Positions 26,156-35,789 are shown, counted from the stretch's first letter. The stretch is 64,000 bases of DNA from Microcystis panniformis FACHB-1757 (GCF_001264245.1 NZ_CP011339.1:4960001-5024000), one strand, 5' to 3'. The notes: generated by a model not told the origin, from the sequence alone. Numbers and translations: made by a program.

Positions 26156-27849
26156 CTAAAATCCTAGATCAGCTTTGGCAATTTTGGCCGCCGCTAATAC
26201 TTCCTCATCGGGTAATTCTTTCCAGTCGGTCGCACCTATTTCAGCATAGAATTTTTGATCGTAGGCGCGAGTACGAATTACTACCGGCATGGGGACCGCA
26301 TGACCTAAAACTAAAGCTTGTTGTTTTGAGTCTAATTTCGCTAAAACTGATCGCAAACTTCCCCCTCCAGAAACCCCAGTAAATATGGCTTCGATGTCTT
26401 TTTCATCGTTTAATAAACAGGTGATTCTCGTCCCTACCTGAGACATAACTTCGTTATCAATTCCTGAAGGTCTTTGATCGACAATTAAGAGAGTAACAAA
26501 GTATTTTCGCATCTCCCTGGCGATAGTTCCAAAGATAGTTTGATGTACCACAGCAGAATCAAGAAATCGATGAGCTTCTTCAATGGTAATTACTAACTGT
26601 TGCGGCCGATCAACGGGGTTTTTAGTTTGTAAAAAATATTCAGCTTTTTTAACATAATTAGCATGAATCCGACGGGTGATCATATTGGTGGCTAACATAT
26701 AGGAAAGCATATTACTTTGGGAGCCAAATTCAATAACAACGTGCTTACCTGCATCTAAAGCTTGTAAAACCTGATCGATATAATTGTGGGGACAAACACT
26801 TCTTAAATATTTCAAACTATCTAGACGCATTAATTTTCTCTGGAGGGACATGATTGATCCCGCATGGCCTTGTTTTTCCGTACAGAAGATTTTAATATCC
26901 TCGTTACTCATATTTAATAACTGAGTAATCCAAGATTCTCCATACTCGTTATAGAGAATATTGGCATTATCTAAACTAGCTTCCGAGATACCTAATTCCC
27001 GACCGATTAAACGAATATCTTCGATTTCAATCTGATTATAACTTAAAAATAATTCCTGCGCTCCTCGTACTCCCCGACGTTTGGTAGAATCGGGATCGAG
27101 GGTATAAATTTCCACCTGTCCGGGGAATAATTGACATAATCCTTTCACCGTAGAAACCTCCTTCCCTTCTTTCATCGCTTCCCAACCGTATTCCGAGTGC
27201 ATATCAAACATGAGGTTAACCCCTGCTTGTTTGCGAATAATGCCGAAATTAGTAATCTAGTTAAAAAGGATTTTCCCGTCCCGGATTTGCCAAAAACACC
27301 GTTACTACGTTCCACAAAGCGATCGAGATTAATACATATTGGCACGTCCATGTCAAGGGGTTGACCAATAGCAAAATTCTTTCTGGTGGGGTCATCTTCC
27401 CAACCGAAAACCATGCGAAAATCCTGCTCACAAGCTTCATAAACTTGGCTAAAATGGGCGGGAATAGTTTTAACTGGCAGTAATTCTAAATCGGCGCTAG
27501 TTTGGGGTTGAAAAGAGCCTAAAGAAGTGTCAGAAACTGCCGGGGAATTACCTCCAGTCGGAGTAAACATGAGCATGGGAGATAGGTCAATAGTACCATA
27601 AGTACCGCTACCCGCTAAAACATCGCGCATAAAACTATCATCGGGATGGGGAGGATTCGCGATAATCCGGGGACTGGAGTTACCCAGGGAGACATCGGTG
27701 AGGAGACAGAAAAAACGCGAGCGAGTGCCTTGCACCACTAAAAATTTACCGACGCGCATATCTTCCACGGAAATATCCGGATAAAGACGGATTTCTAAAC
27801 CTTCACTCAGGGAACCTTGAATAACCGATCCGAGGGGTTGTTCACTCAT
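26156..27849 (-). CDS. HerA-like ATP-binding protein (DUF87), frameshifted after Walker A
   Basis: The first frame (27849-27172) has a HerA-type beta-barrel N-terminus and the Walker A NGVFGKSGTGKSFLTRLLIS. The second frame (to 26156) resumes with MFDMHSEYGWEAMKEG and continues with TIEEAHRFL (Walker B) and the sensor region LLIVDQRPSGIDNEVMSQVG. Reading the second frame upstream gives GIIRKQAGVNLMFDMH, so one base is missing near 27245-27250. HerA/FtsK-type ATPases translocate DNA or proteins; the substrate is unknown. No NurA-like nuclease is adjacent. It is either a sequence error or a recent pseudogene. Confidence 0.82.
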
Positions 27850-28042
27850 GCTAACCTTGATTTGTGGCGATGAATTATGAATTATGAATTATGAATGAGG
27901 AAGTGTTTTCAGTGATCAGTAAACAGTGATCACTGAACTTAAAACTCAAAACTAATAACTGATAACTGATAACTGATAACTGATAACTGATAACTGATAA
28001 CTGATAACTGATAAAGGGGTTTAAGAAAAAAAATCGTGTTGA
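27850..28042. repeat. Spacer with GATAACT heptanucleotide tandem repeats
   Basis: The unit GATAACT repeats about eight times at 27958-28013, preceded by CAGTGATCAGTAAACAGTGATCACTG, which can fold. The same repeat type lies near 53350-53440, 55325-55395 and 58470-58515. It separates menA from the ATPase gene and codes for nothing. Confidence 0.85.
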
Positions 28043-28951
28043 TCAACGGGAAGCAAGGAAATAGCCAAGGGAGAAGAGAATGCCACTAAAAAAGTGAAGA
28101 TTAACCGCTATAAACTTGCAGTTACTGACTAGCTGAGGTTGGTCGTGATTTTGGTTAACGTGGTTGACTAATTGCCAAGCGAAAGGGAGACTAAGGAAGA
28201 TTAAAAGAGTGAGAGGGGGATAAACCTGGAGCAGGACAAAAACTACCGTTAAAACGTAAACGAGAACCGTCACTACGGTTAAAACTTTAGAACCCTTTAA
28301 AGTACCTAAACGGACAATAGGTGATTTTTTACCCGCTTTGAGATCATCGGCGACTTGATGGAAATGGGAACAAAAAAGGATGATAGAAGTGGTAATCCCG
28401 ATAATAATTGAAGCCGCTAGACTAGAGAGAGAAAAAGCACCAGCTTGGGAATAGTAGGCAGCGGCAATCGCTAAGGGTCCAAAAGTAAAGAAACAGATAA
28501 TTTCACCTAATCCTTGATAACCGAGACGGAAGGGAGGACCTTGATAGGTATAGCCCAAAAAACAGCAGAGGGCGATTAATTCTAGGAGCATCCAATCGCC
28601 TCGCCCATAACTAATAGCAAAAATACCGGCGATGCCTAATAATAGAAAAAGATTACTCAGCCAGAAAATTAAAGATTTATTGCCGGTTAAATTAACAATC
28701 GAATGTGCCTTATTGACATCGATCCCGGTATCGGCATCAAAAACATCATTACTGAGATTTAACCAAGCGAGAATTAAAATAGCTGAGAGGATAAAAGTGG
28801 CAAAAATCGGCAGAGAAAATCGACCTGTTTCCTGATAAGCGATCGCTGTTCCCAGAATAATCGGTATAATTGCCACACTATACATTGGTGGTTTAATGGC
28901 TGCTAACCAGAGTTTTTGGGGCGAGGGAGTGGTGACAGTATCGGTGGTCAT
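28043..28951 (-). CDS. menA: 2-carboxy-1,4-naphthoquinone phytyltransferase (MenA, UbiA family)
   Basis: The 302-residue membrane protein has about eight helices and the prenyl-diphosphate/Mg site LNLSNDVFDADTGIDVNKAH, with a second Asp-rich loop HQVADDLKAGKKSPIVRLG. In cyanobacteria this enzyme attaches the phytyl tail in phylloquinone synthesis for photosystem I. The ATG overlaps the TA-type target duplication of a MITE, so its 5' leader is MITE sequence. No other men genes are in the window. Confidence 0.9.
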   Translation of the reverse strand: MTTDTVTTPSPQKLWLAAIKPPMYSVAIIPIILGTAIAYQETGRFSLPIFATFILSAILILAWLNLSNDVFDADTGIDVNKAHSIVNLTGNKSLIFWLSNLFLLLGIAGIFAISYGRGDWMLLELIALCCFLGYTYQGPPFRLGYQGLGEIICFFTFGPLAIAAAYYSQAGAFSLSSLAASIIIGITTSIILFCSHFHQVADDLKAGKKSPIVRLGTLKGSKVLTVVTVLVYVLTVVFVLLQVYPPLTLLIFLSLPFAWQLVNHVNQNHDQPQLVSNCKFIAVNLHFFSGILFSLGYFLASR

Positions 28952-28956
28952 AGTTA

Positions 28957-29137
28957 GGGTTTGCTGACAAAGTTTTTCCTAGGCGTAGGGTGTGGGGTGT
29001 GGGGTTTTACCGATTTTCAGGGGGTCAATTAGCCAATTTTCAGGGAAAAAGTCCTTGAATTTACCCTGACTACTGACGAGCGACTCCTATTTTGATTTTG
29101 ACCAGAGGTCTGATCATACCTGGGTTTTAAGGATATT
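28957..29137. mobile_element. MITE relative, TANNTA family, right end decayed
   Basis: It starts GGGTTTGCTGAC after TAGTTA and is very similar to the element at 15441 through GGTGTGG repeats and GGTTTTACCGATTTT...CAGGGAAAAAGTCC. The far end near 29130 no longer shows a clear inverted repeat or duplication. It directly abuts the menA start codon. Confidence 0.65.
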
Positions 29138-29710
29138 TTACTCAAAAATAGAGATAAATAGACTAAAACCGGGTAAGACATCCTCTCCGTTTAAATTAGC
29201 GGGTAGTTCCATAATTTCTACGGGTTGCTGAGGACGATAAATTTCCACTTGTTGTTGTTGAGGATTAACTAGCCAACCTAATCGCAAACCACTGTGGAGA
29301 TATTCCCGCATTTTAGCTTGAATTTCCGGGAGGGAATCGCTACGGGAGCGCAGTTCAATGACGAAATCGGGACAAATAGGCGGAAATTTCTCCTGTTCTT
29401 CTCGACTCAGAGCTTGCCAACGAGTTAAACTCACCCAAGCGGCATCGGGAGCGCGATCTCCGCCTTTCGGTAAACGAAAAATCGTCGCCGAACTAAAGAC
29501 TTTACCCAATCGGGTTTGACGGTTCCAGATACCTAAGTCAATGATAAAATCGGCTTCTCGGTTGCCGCTAATTCCCCCAACAGGTGGCATCACAATTAAT
29601 TCTCCTTGAACGTTTCTTTCCAGTTGCCAATCTGGGTTAACTTGACAGAGACGGTAAAACTGCTCATCGCTGAGATTGACTGTATCTAAGTTTAAAATCA
29701 CTGCTGCCAT
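29138..29710 (-). CDS. Uma2 family (DUF820) putative endonuclease
   Basis: The 190-residue protein follows the Uma2 layout: LERNVQGELIVMPPVGGISG near the start, a PD-(D/E)xK-like core with PDAAWVSLTRW, CPDFVIELRSRSDSLPEIQA, and the closing GLRLGWLVNPQQQQVEIYRP. Uma2 proteins are hugely expanded in cyanobacteria; nuclease activity is presumed from fold and their role is unknown. The stop is close to the MITE at 28957. Confidence 0.92.
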   Translation of the reverse strand: MAAVILNLDTVNLSDEQFYRLCQVNPDWQLERNVQGELIVMPPVGGISGNREADFIIDLGIWNRQTRLGKVFSSATIFRLPKGGDRAPDAAWVSLTRWQALSREEQEKFPPICPDFVIELRSRSDSLPEIQAKMREYLHSGLRLGWLVNPQQQQVEIYRPQQPVEIMELPANLNGEDVLPGFSLFISIFE

Positions 29711-29756
29711 AGCTATATTTCGCCCTAGAAAACACTCTAGTCTTAATTATAGTTAA

Positions 29757-30770
29757 TTAGATTCCCCGCCAGATTGCGATCGCACCGTCTCGATCTCCAG
29801 TGACTAACCAACGACCATCTCGACTGGCAACCATTCTTAAGATGACGTTTCCCTTGAGAGTATTCAAGTGCCGACGGGTATTAACATCCCAAAATTTGAC
29901 AGTTCCATCCCCGGAAGTGCTGGCCAAAACTTTACCCCCATCCAGCAGGGCCATATCGGTAACAGCGTCGTTATGGGCGAGAATAGTAGTGGTGCCGATG
30001 CCGCTTTTCACTTGCCAACCGCGGATCGAACCGTCTTGACTAGCAGTACCGGCGGTATTACCATCCTTGGAAAAAAGCACCCGATAAACGGGGAATAAAT
30101 TCCCCGCATAGGCCCGAATAAAGCGACCGGTACTCACTTTCCACAGTTTAACGAAACCATCGTAATCGGCGCTGACAATTCCTTTACCATCGGGACTAAA
30201 TGCGATCGCCTGAATCGGATGATTATGACCGCGCAGGGTTTTTAACAGTGTACCCGTCTGAAAATCCCAGAGTTTAACTGTACGATCCCAGCTACCCGTG
30301 GCCAAAATTTTGCCATCGGGAGAAATAGCGGCATCAGTAACGAGAAAAGCATGGCCAGGATAGGTCATTTCTAATTTTCCCGTGCGCGTATTCCAGCGTT
30401 GCACTTTTCCCCCCGCATCGGCAGTTACGAAACTCTTGCCATCGGGACTAAATTGGATAGCGTTAACAGTATCTCCTAGTTGCCAAGTCCTGAGAGGTTT
30501 TTGGGTTTTTAGGTCCCATTCCCTAACAGTGCCGTCAAAACTACCACTCAGCAGCAGGGAGTTATCGGGACTAATGGCCAAAGCATAGATGGGATCCTGA
30601 TCGGCTTTTAAAATAGTAACCCGTTCGACCATCTGCCAAGGAACGATTTCTGCTAGGGGAGACGCTTGCGGGGTGGTGGTTTTCTCTTTTTCCCGATTGA
30701 CTGCACAACCACCGGATAGCAACAGCAGTAATAATAAAGATAATGTCGGTTGATAAAGGGTTATTTTCAT
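29757..30770 (-). CDS. WD40-repeat lipoprotein
   Basis: A short signal peptide ends in the lipobox LLLSGGCA, so the mature protein should be membrane-anchored outside the cytoplasm. Then come seven WD40 repeats of the PDGKxxxTGSWDRTVKLWD type, enough for one closed propeller. It has no fused enzymatic domain, unlike many cyanobacterial WD40 kinases. Likely a protein-binding scaffold. Confidence 0.88.
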   Translation of the reverse strand: MKITLYQPTLSLLLLLLLSGGCAVNREKEKTTTPQASPLAEIVPWQMVERVTILKADQDPIYALAISPDNSLLLSGSFDGTVREWDLKTQKPLRTWQLGDTVNAIQFSPDGKSFVTADAGGKVQRWNTRTGKLEMTYPGHAFLVTDAAISPDGKILATGSWDRTVKLWDFQTGTLLKTLRGHNHPIQAIAFSPDGKGIVSADYDGFVKLWKVSTGRFIRAYAGNLFPVYRVLFSKDGNTAGTASQDGSIRGWQVKSGIGTTTILAHNDAVTDMALLDGGKVLASTSGDGTVKFWDVNTRRHLNTLKGNVILRMVASRDGRWLVTGDRDGAIAIWRGI

Positions 30771-30806
30771 AGAATTTTGCCGTTGTCAAAATCATCTTAA
30801 ACTACT

Positions 30807-31007
30807 TTAAACTTGAAGGGGTAGAATTTGAATAGAATAACGACAACGAGGAACAAGATAAATGACAAATTCTTGATTGGTTGTCTTGGCTTCTTCTAGA
30901 ACATTCTGTAAATTTTCACCGTGAGCAATGACTCCTTTTTCATTATAGGCAATGTATTGATTTTTATATAAATCAATCACGGTGTCACGATTTTTGTTTA
31001 ACCAACG
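30807..31007 (-). pseudogene. C-terminal part of a DUF5678-like small gene split by a composite insertion
   Basis: The minus-strand frame reads RWLNKNRDTVIDLYKNQYIA, then YNEKGVIAHGENLQNVLEEA and ends QILPLQV. It has no start codon because the DNA upstream is the MITE end at 31010. Joining it across the insertion to 34124-34165 gives one continuous 80-residue frame. The GKxVIAHG-like core resembles DUF5678 proteins, a family name I am only fairly sure of. Confidence 0.75.
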
Positions 31008-31100
31008 TAAGTAGGTAGGCGTTAAAAGTTGTCAGATGCCCCCCTTATTAAGGGGGATTAAAGGGGGGACTAAGGGGGGATCGGCACCCCCCTTATCAAG

Positions 31101-32517
31101 TAGGGTTGATTCATTTAAATTAAGTACAGCTAATTTTGAGTCAATAAATTTGACTGAAGATTCTCAAGTTTATCTTTTTCTAATCAAAATAGTTAGTCAC
31201 AATAACTAATCTTTAATCCTCTGCCAAATTTATTATGAATAAATTGATAAAGCTTGTTCCCAAGCCACTAAAAGCCTATCTCTCTTCAAATTTTCTGAGA
31301 GTACATCCTGTTAATTTAGCTAATTTTTCTGCTTCTTACGTCGATAAAACTATCAGTTTTTCCCAACGTTCAGCTAACCACCTCTGTCCCTCTGTGATTG
31401 AGAGAAAACCCAAACCTCTGAAAAGATTCAATCCTATGGTTGTGAGAATTGACCAATTGCTGGCCGCTTGAAAATCACTAATTTCGCTTTTATCTTCCTC
31501 AAAAATTACATCTTTTACCCAATGTAACTGATTTTCTATTTTCCAGTGTCCTCGAATAATTTTAGCAAATACTTCGGCGGATTCGGTTAGGCTACTGATA
31601 TAGTAAGCTGTTTCTTCATAGGTTTTATCCCCGCGACTACCCCTTCTTTCTACTTTAATAACTCTTCGCAGATTTTCAAACCCTTTTCTTTCATTTTTCC
31701 TCACTTTAAAAACTTCTATTTTTCTTGATATTTTTCGTCCATGACTATTATCTTGTTCAAGAAAAAAACTTTCTGGCTTTGAGGAATTACTCAGGTCTTG
31801 TATTCGCTGATAAAGATTTTTCTGATTTCCTTTAACGGTGATAACATAGTCATTTTTAGTCTTGGCTATTAAGCTGATTGTTTTCTTCTGACAGTGTAAA
31901 GCATCCCCAGTAAAAACTTTATTTTGGAGAGAGCAATCCTCAATTATAGCTTGCCCTTCGTCGATTTCAGACCCTTTTTTGTTTTCGATTCTTTTTAAGT
32001 GTAATACCAAGCCACTTTCTTGACTAAACAATGAGATAAACATGATAAAATTTTGTTGTTCATTGTTAGGATTCTTTAGGGTGTTTTTGAGACTTTTTCC
32101 ATCTATGCCTAGCCAATTTATATCATCTCTTTGTCCATATTCTTGTAATGCCCATTCATTAAACATTTTTAACAAACTCTGCCAGTCAACTCCCATCATT
32201 ACCCTTCTAATTGTTGAATAGGATGGGACTCTTTCTGGAATTATGTTAAATTCTTTACTCAGCCTGTGCCGATTATTTTTAGCAAACTCTCCTAGTTCTC
32301 TATAACCTGAGTATCCTAGCATTGTTCCTAGTATTATTACTACTAATACTATCCATAAAGGGTGTCTTTTTCCTTTATCTTTCCGAAAGTCCTTGACTTG
32401 TTTTAGTTTTTCTATTAAGCTCAACATATATTTAAAAAGTTGGCGGTCACTTCTCATTTTACCTGATAGTGATCGCTTTTACTTTTGATATTCTGATGGG
32501 AGAATGAAACAGCCCTA
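31101..32517 (-). mobile_element. ISAs1-family insertion sequence, copy 1 (1417 bp)
   Basis: The ends TAGGGTTGATTCATT and AATGAAACAGCCCTA are imperfect inverted repeats. CCCTTATCAAG occurs directly before (31090-31100) and after (32518-32528), consistent with a 10-11-bp duplication, although the target is itself repetitive. Copy 2 at 32651 has the same length. Confidence 0.88.
31336..32457 (-). CDS. ISAs1-family transposase, copy 1
   Basis: The 373-residue protein has the DDE_Tnp_1-associated N-terminus (HPLWIVLVVIILGTMLGYSG) and the catalytic region WLGIDGKSLKNTL, VFTGDALHCQKKTI and YVITVKGNQKNLY. The C-terminal glutamate region is RGHWKIENQLHWVKDVIFEE. The frame is intact. It differs from copy 2 at a handful of residues (Q/K at LYQRI, F/C at PESFF, VIKVERRG versus IVKVERKG). 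Confidence 0.95.
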   Translation of the reverse strand: MRSDRQLFKYMLSLIEKLKQVKDFRKDKGKRHPLWIVLVVIILGTMLGYSGYRELGEFAKNNRHRLSKEFNIIPERVPSYSTIRRVMMGVDWQSLLKMFNEWALQEYGQRDDINWLGIDGKSLKNTLKNPNNEQQNFIMFISLFSQESGLVLHLKRIENKKGSEIDEGQAIIEDCSLQNKVFTGDALHCQKKTISLIAKTKNDYVITVKGNQKNLYQRIQDLSNSSKPESFFLEQDNSHGRKISRKIEVFKVRKNERKGFENLRRVIKVERRGSRGDKTYEETAYYISSLTESAEVFAKIIRGHWKIENQLHWVKDVIFEEDKSEISDFQAASNWSILTTIGLNLFRGLGFLSITEGQRWLAERWEKLIVLST

Positions 32518-32650
32518 CCCTTATCAAGGGGGATCCCCCCGCCTTCGGCTTCCCCCCTTATCAAGGGGGATCCCCCCGCCTTCGGCTTCCCCCCTTATCA
32601 AGGGGGATCCCCCGCCTTCGGCTTCCCCCCTTATCAAGGGGGGCTAGGGG
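32518..32650. repeat. Tandem C/G-rich repeat between the two ISAs1 copies
   Basis: A unit of about 43 bp made of CCCCTTATCAAGGGGGATCC plus CCCCGCCTTCGGCTTC repeats about three times. The CTTATCAAG palindromes are those of the TA-flanked MITE, so this is an expanded MITE centre. Confidence 0.8.
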
Positions 32651-34067
32651 TAGGGTTGATTCATTTAAATTAAGTACAGCTAATTTTGAGTCAATAAATT
32701 TGACTGAAGATTCTCAAGTTTATCTTTTTCTAATCAAAATAGTTAGTCACAATAACTAATCTTTAATCTTCTGCCAAATTTATTATGAATAAATTGATAA
32801 AGCTTGTTCCCAAGCCACTAAAAGCCTATCTCTCTTCAAATTTTCTGAGAGTACATCCTGTTAATTTAGCTAATTTTTCTGCTTCTTACGTCGATAAAAC
32901 TATCAGTTTTTCCCAACGTTCAGCTAACCACCTCTGTCCCTCTGTGATTGAGAGAAAACCCAAACCTCTGAAAAGATTCAATCCTATAGTTGTGAGAATT
33001 GACCAATTGCTGGCCGCTTGAAAATCACTGATCTCGCTTTTATCTTCCTCAAAAATTACATCTTTTACCCAATGTAACTGATTTTCTATTTTCCAATGTC
33101 CTCGAATAATTTTAGCAAATACTTCGGCGGATTCGGTTAGGCTACTGATATAGTAAGCTGTTTCCTCATAAGTTTTATCCCCGCGACTACCCTTTCTTTC
33201 TACTTTAACAATTCTTCGCAGATTTTCAAACCCTTTTCTTTCATTTTTCCTCACTTTAAAAACTTCTATTTTTCTTGATATTTTTCGTCCATGACTATTA
33301 TCTTGTTCGAGAAAGCAACTTTCTGGCTTTGAGGAATTACTCAGGTCTTGTATTCGCTTATAAAGATTTTTCTGATTTCCTTTAACGGTGATAACATAGT
33401 CATTTTTAGTCTTGGCTATTAAGCTGATTGTTTTCTTCTGACAGTGTAAAGCATCCCCAGTAAAAACTTTATTTTGGAGAGAGCAATCCTCAATTATAGC
33501 TTGCCCTTCGTCGATTTCAGACCCTTTTTTGTTTTCGATTCTTTTTAAGTGTAATACCAAGCCACTTTCTTGACTAAACAATGAGATAAACATGATAAAA
33601 TTTTGTTGTTCATTGTTAGGATTCTTTAGGGTGTTTTTGAGACTTTTTCCATCTATGCCTAGCCAATTTATATCATCTCTTTGTCCATATTCTTGTAATG
33701 CCCATTCATTAAACATTTTTAACAAACTCTGCCAGTCAACTCCCATCATTACCCTTCTAATTGTTGAATAGGATGGGACTCTTTCTGGAATTATGTTAAA
33801 TTCTTTACTCAGCCTGTGCCGATTATTTTTAGCAAACTCTCCTAGTTCTCTATAACCTGAGTATCCTAGCATTGTTCCTAGTATTATTACTACTAATACT
33901 ATCCATAAAGGGTGTCTTTTTCCTTTATCTTTCCGAAAGTCCTTGACTTGTTTTAGTTTTTCTATTAAGCTCAACATATATTTAAAAAGTTGGCGGTCAC
34001 TTCTCATTTTACCTGATAGTGATCGCTTTTACTTTTGATATTCTGATGGGAGAATGAAACAGCCCTA
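32651..34067 (-). mobile_element. ISAs1-family insertion sequence, copy 2 (1417 bp)
   Basis: The ends are as in copy 1. GGGCTAGGGG is duplicated perfectly at 32641-32650 and 34068-34077, the 10-bp size seen in this family. The separate duplication shows that it inserted independently of copy 1 rather than by tandem duplication. Confidence 0.92.
32886..34007 (-). CDS. ISAs1-family transposase, copy 2
   Basis: The 373-residue frame is intact with the same DDE motifs as copy 1 (GIDGKSLK, GDALHCQKK, HWKIENQLHW). A few silent and replacement changes distinguish the copies, so they are recent relatives but not identical. Either could be active. Confidence 0.95.
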   Translation of the reverse strand: MRSDRQLFKYMLSLIEKLKQVKDFRKDKGKRHPLWIVLVVIILGTMLGYSGYRELGEFAKNNRHRLSKEFNIIPERVPSYSTIRRVMMGVDWQSLLKMFNEWALQEYGQRDDINWLGIDGKSLKNTLKNPNNEQQNFIMFISLFSQESGLVLHLKRIENKKGSEIDEGQAIIEDCSLQNKVFTGDALHCQKKTISLIAKTKNDYVITVKGNQKNLYKRIQDLSNSSKPESCFLEQDNSHGRKISRKIEVFKVRKNERKGFENLRRIVKVERKGSRGDKTYEETAYYISSLTESAEVFAKIIRGHWKIENQLHWVKDVIFEEDKSEISDFQAASNWSILTTIGLNLFRGLGFLSITEGQRWLAERWEKLIVLST

Positions 34068-34123
34068 GGGCTAGGGGGGATCGAACCTAAAATCCATTTT
34101 AAATTTAATTATAACCAGCTACT

Positions 34124-34165
34124 TAACATTTTTTGGGCTTGTTCTTGAGAGATTGAGTCTGTCAT
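34124..34165 (-). pseudogene. N-terminal 14 codons of the split DUF5678-like gene
   Basis: ATG at 34165-34163 opens MTDSISQEQAQKML, which ends exactly at the TA duplication of the composite element. The continuation is at 30807-31007. The start lies 7 bases after the stop of the DUF29-like gene, with AAGGAG just upstream, so the two were an operon. Confidence 0.72.
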
Positions 34166-34172
34166 AATCTTT

Positions 34173-34604
34173 CTAAGGAGAGACGGTTTTGATTAAAATA
34201 AAAGCATCGCTAATCAGTTTATTTTTGTTAATTATAGCTTCTAGTTGCTCCGATTGATAACAAGCTGCTTCGACTTCTAGAGGAGCGGCATCCAAAGCAT
34301 TAAGATAAGCATCGTTTAAAGTGTCTGTTAATTCCTCATCACTTAAATAATATCCTGCTGCTTTTCGGCGTTTATTGTGGCGTTGAATTTCTCTAACGCT
34401 ATTGCGAATGGAGACATCCCAAGAACGAGTGGTTCGGTTTTCTGCCTGTTGTTTAATTAAATGAAGTAATAAGATAACAGCATAACTACGAATGGTGCTA
34501 ATAATCCCATTTTTGCCCATATCTTCAAGTTCTTCTACAATCGCCAGTGAACCTTTAATATCACCTTTTAAGAGTAAAGCTTTTAATTCTAAAAGTTCTT
34601 CCAT
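34173..34604 (-). CDS. DUF29-like protein (143 aa)
   Basis: Residues 40-90 read AVILLLHLIKQQAENRTTRS, WDVSIRNSVREIQRHNKRRK, the helical layout of DUF29 proteins though with a different N-terminus. The function is unknown. It was the upstream gene of a two-gene unit whose second gene is now split by mobile elements. Confidence 0.75.
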   Translation of the reverse strand: MEELLELKALLLKGDIKGSLAIVEELEDMGKNGIISTIRSYAVILLLHLIKQQAENRTTRSWDVSIRNSVREIQRHNKRRKAAGYYLSDEELTDTLNDAYLNALDAAPLEVEAACYQSEQLEAIINKNKLISDAFILIKTVSP

Positions 34605-34876
34605 AATCCAATTTCTTCCCCCAAATACCCCTTAATTATATCTGGCCACAAGTCTCTCGGATATCCCAGGTTTATTGGGTAAAATGTATTCTAAGATACA
34701 TTCTTGCGGGCGAGTGAGTGGAACCAACCACAGAGACACAAAGGACACAAAGATCGATCGCTACTATATAAGCAAAAATTGTCACACAAAGTCGAGAAGA
34801 GCCAAAAAGTTAATCTATTTTATAAGCTTTTCTCTGCTATGATGAGGCCGTTCTTGTAAAAGTCGAGTTTTTAGTC
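34605..34876. other. Intergenic stretch between divergent genes
   Basis: No gene is seen. It should carry promoters for the DUF29-like gene and the PEP-CTERM gene. A CACAGAGACACAAAGGACAC repeat-like stretch lies near 34730. Confidence 0.45.
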
Positions 34877-35550
34877 ATGACGCAAAAATTAGCAAAACTA
34901 ATTGATTTTCGGGGGGGGGTAAGCATAGCTTATTAAAGCTCTCAATTGCTTCCTCTGTCCTTGGTGTAAGTGCTTTGATAGTCACCCCTGTACAAGCAGC
35001 AAATTTGGTTCAAAATGGCAGTTTTGAGAACGGTGCAAACCCTGGTCTTTTTCAAACACTTGATGCTGTTTCCACGGTAATTACAGGATGGACGGTTAGC
35101 CAAGGATCAATTGATTATATAGGTACAGTATGGCAAGCTTCTAATGGTTCTAGAAGTCTGGATTTATCTGGAGGGAATGCTGGTCGAATTCAGCAAACCT
35201 TTAACACAACTGTCGGTGGGACTTATCGGGTGACTTTTGATCTGGCGGGTAATCCCAACGCAAGTCCTACTATTAAAGAGATGAGAGTGAGTGCAGGAGG
35301 AAGTTCTGCTGACTTTTCTTTTGACACAACAGGAAAAAGCCGTTCAAACATGGGATGGGTATCAAATTCTTGGGATTTTACTGCTAACAGTACAACCACT
35401 ACCCTTGAGTTTATCAGTTTAAGTAATAGCTTTGCTGGTCCTGTGTTGGATAATGTCTCAGTGATAGCTGTTCCCGAACCTTCATCAATGCTAGGATTAT
35501 TGAGTTTAGGAGTATTAGGAATTAGTTCTGCTTTAAAACGTCAATCTTAA
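34877..35550 (+). CDS. Choice-of-anchor C, PEP-CTERM secreted protein with a G9 tract near its start
   Basis: The mature part matches the choice-of-anchor C pattern (NLVQNGSFENG, GWTVSQGSIDYIG, GSRSLDLSGGNAG, NMGWV, LDNVSV). The end VPEPSSMLGLLSLGVLGISS plus a basic tail is a PEP-CTERM sorting signal, so it is exported. The signal peptide LLKLSIASSVLGVSALIV... and PVQA lies in the main frame, but the ATG at 34877 (MTQKLAKLIDFR) is one base out of frame. The two join if the G9 run at 34911-34919 had ten G. The short ORF start at 34975 would cut the signal peptide and is unlikely to be real. Confidence 0.8.
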
Positions 35551-35564
35551 TCTATTTTTATCTT

Positions 35565-35593
35565 TTTAACCCATCTAAACTAGGTGGGTTAAA
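35565..35593 (+). terminator. Hairpin after the PEP-CTERM gene
   Basis: AACCCA-T-CTA and TAG-G-TGGGTT form a stem with a 3-base loop, flanked by TTT on one side and AAA on the other, so it could stop transcription from either direction. Confidence 0.65.
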
Positions 35594-35789
35594 TTGAATA
35601 TTCAGATAGGCTTAAAATCGGTGAATAATTTGAATTTTGCGGCACATTTTTAATAAGTACCTAGGCAAAATTATTTACACATGACGATCATTGCCCCGTA
35701 AGGGTTTTAGCTCGATCGGGCAGGTAATTAATTTTGCATGACTACTTAATATGCTAGGATAGTATTGATGTTTTAGGAGGTAACAACCT

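Larger units (their letters stand above)
31010..34123. mobile_element. TA-flanked MITE carrying two ISAs1 insertions (composite, 3.1 kb)
   Basis: The left end AGTAGGTAGGCG (31010) and right end CCAGCTACT (to 34123) are the ends of the MITE family seen at 20235 and 41571, with TA at 31008-31009 and 34124-34125. Two ISAs1 copies sit inside it with their own target duplications. It interrupts the 80-residue gene exactly after codon 14. Confidence 0.85.

Noticed and set aside
31235..31471. Plus-strand ORF repeated in both ISAs1 copies
   Set aside because: It is antisense to the transposase 3' end and is duplicated only because the IS is.
32518..32650. CRISPR-like array of C/G-rich repeats
   Set aside because: The units are directly joined without unique spacers and consist of MITE palindromes; no cas genes are in the window.
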